A program made the translations under genes and the position numbers. The notes beneath the pieces are model-generated. The model searched no databases and was not told where the DNA came from. It was given only the letters and a program-made list of their open reading frames with translations. This document shows positions 58,036 to 58,758 of a DNA stretch of 58,758 nucleotides, in pieces (within the stretch, counting starts at the first letter, position 1; every line of letters starts with the position of its first letter). Origin of the DNA: an uncultured bacterium (GTDB lineage: Bacteria; Bacillota_I; Bacilli_A; RFN20; CAG-826); NCBI GenBank assembly GCA_949299395.1, contig CASGAB010000006.1:1-58758 (forward strand). Direction: 5' to 3'.

Positions 58036-58526
58036 AAGAAATAAAAATATTGATGGAACCTATAGTTAAAACATATTCTTTGCAGATGCCATTTAACGCT
58101 AGTGGATTATTAGTTGCTTTAGTAAATGATGATAAAATTACTTATCTACAAAATCCATATATTAAATGGCCTAAATTTGATAAGGATGGTAAATATGAAG
58201 TAAAAGTTTACGAAAGTAAAACTAAAAAAGATATTTATACAACTTTTACTATTACGTATGATAATAAATTAAAACAAGATATATATTACGAAAGTAATGA
58301 TAAGAAAGGTTACTTTAAGATTAATAACAAAAATATATCGTTGTTTAGTTATAAAAAAGATGGTAAAGAAAAAGTTATTCCTATTTTTATAAGCGATCGA
58401 TATAATGGTGATTATGAGAAGTTTATGGAAGAATGGGGAGATAGATTTGATGAGGGGTTAATTAAAGAAGTTAAAGAAGAAGCTAAAAAACAAAATATTG
58501 AAATCGAATTTAAGGAGGTTAAATAA
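58032..58526 (+). CDS. Unknown protein coupled to the radical SAM gene (164 aa)
   Basis: The ATG overlaps the radical SAM stop by four bases. The product has an N-terminal beta part (KILMEPIVKTYSLQMPFNAS; GLLVALVNDDKITYLQ), a middle with many Tyr and Lys, and an acidic helix at the end (EEWGDRFDEGLIKEVKEEAK). It has no Cys, so it is unlikely to be a thioether substrate. It may be a structural protein or a maturation partner. An AAGGAGG site near its end serves the tail chaperone. Confidence 0.6.
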   Translation: MKEIKILMEPIVKTYSLQMPFNASGLLVALVNDDKITYLQNPYIKWPKFDKDGKYEVKVYESKTKKDIYTTFTITYDNKLKQDIYYESNDKKGYFKINNKNISLFSYKKDGKEKVIPIFISDRYNGDYEKFMEEWGDRFDEGLIKEVKEEAKKQNIEIEFKEVK

Positions 58527-58529
58527 AAA

Positions 58530-58758
58530 ATGAGAGAATTAGAAGTATTTAGAATGGAAGGAAAGAGTAATGAGTTTAGGGTAAAGAAAATATCACCTAC
58601 TACTTTACTCTCACTTCAAATTACATTAGATTTTAATGATTTAACTAAAACACAATCTTTAATGAATTTTATATTAGAACATATTGAGGTTAATATTAAT
58701 GGACAATGGGTTCAATTTAAAGAAACCGGAAGAGATGTGTATTATCCAGTAGGAATTG
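58530..58758 (+). CDS. Tail assembly chaperone (gpG-like), 5-prime part; continues at 3
   Basis: The ATG at 58530, with AAGGAGG nine bases before it, opens a frame that reaches the end of the window and continues in frame at position 3. The 44 residues before the repeated Met begin RELEVFRMEGKSNEFRVKKI and contain the beta-strand pattern of tail chaperones. The total short product is 104 aa, with a longer one by -1 frameshift near 162-168. Confidence 0.75.
   Translation, partial: MRELEVFRMEGKSNEFRVKKISPTTLLSLQITLDFNDLTKTQSLMNFILEHIEVNINGQWVQFKETGRDVYYPVGI
58660..58758. repeat. Terminal overlap, right copy
   Basis: Exact copy of bases 1-99; see the left copy. It shows that the map is circular or circularly permuted. 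Confidence 0.95.

Noticed and set aside
1-58758. Alternative genetic code with UGA as Trp
   Set aside because: TGA is used as a normal stop (for example 9851-9853 and 10150-10152), and conserved Trp positions in recognised genes are TGG.
1-58758. DGR reverse transcriptase, integrase, repressor, tRNA genes
   Set aside because: None was recognised on either strand in any gene-length frame or gap, so the variable-region finding is labelled orphan and the phage is called probably virulent.

Overview
The window is a closed, AT-rich tailed-phage genome. The first 99 bases (1-99) recur exactly as the last 99 (58660-58758), and one gene reads in frame across that join. The molecule is therefore best read as a 58,659-bp circular or circularly permuted map, with the duplicated end a by-product of assembly. 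A tail sheath, tail tube, J-type and gp25-type baseplate proteins and a short tape measure mark it as a contractile-tailed (myovirus-like) member of Caudoviricetes. Strong AGGAGG-type ribosome binding sites, sigmaA-like TTGATT/TATAAT promoters and low GC point to a low-GC Gram-positive-lineage (Bacillota or Mycoplasmatota) host. TGA is used as a stop, so the standard bacterial code applies. I see no integrase, repressor or tRNA gene, which suggests a virulent lifestyle.

Layout: two divergent blocks leave a 0.7-kb AT-rich, repeat-filled intergenic region (51613-52340, probable origin) and converge on paired hairpin terminators at 24274-24405. The plus-strand block starts at 52341 and runs through the map join to 24227. 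It holds portal, a 703-aa Ig-like/Cys-rich virion protein, a radical SAM/SPASM cassette, a frameshifted tail chaperone, tape measure, baseplate, prohead protease (DUF2213), tail-fibre and adhesin genes (collagen-like, BspA-type leucine-rich repeat, DUF6273 lectin-like), holin, capsid, neck, sheath and tube genes.

The minus-strand block (51612 to 24418) holds small accessory genes (two Tad2/DUF2829-like proteins, a membrane HEVGH protein, a class 3 lipase and a capsid-fragment gene), SF3 helicase, primase-like protein, Sak4-like ATPase, DUF669-like binding protein, PD-(D/E)XK nucleases, a DNA-modification operon (folE, queE, queD, queC and a P-loop kinase fused to a DpdA-like transglycosylase), nucleotide-metabolism enzymes, family B polymerase, a Mu gpF-like head protein, terminase and a SNF2-type helicase. 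Most minus-strand operons begin with a near-identical TTGATT-16/17-TATAAT promoter. A different block, TATAATATTAATATATA, precedes several late genes. Two genes (portal and SF3 helicase) appear to be leaderless.

The most notable points are: a radical SAM/SPASM maturase coupled to virion genes next to a Cys-rich structural protein; a separate small gene carrying an 82%-identical copy of a 96-bp piece of the major capsid gene; a kinase-DpdA fusion in a 7-deazaguanine operon; an orphan GC-rich, A-poor DGR-like variable segment with no reverse transcriptase in the genome; and no recognisable peptidoglycan hydrolase anywhere. All names rest on motif and family recognition by eye; no database search was run.
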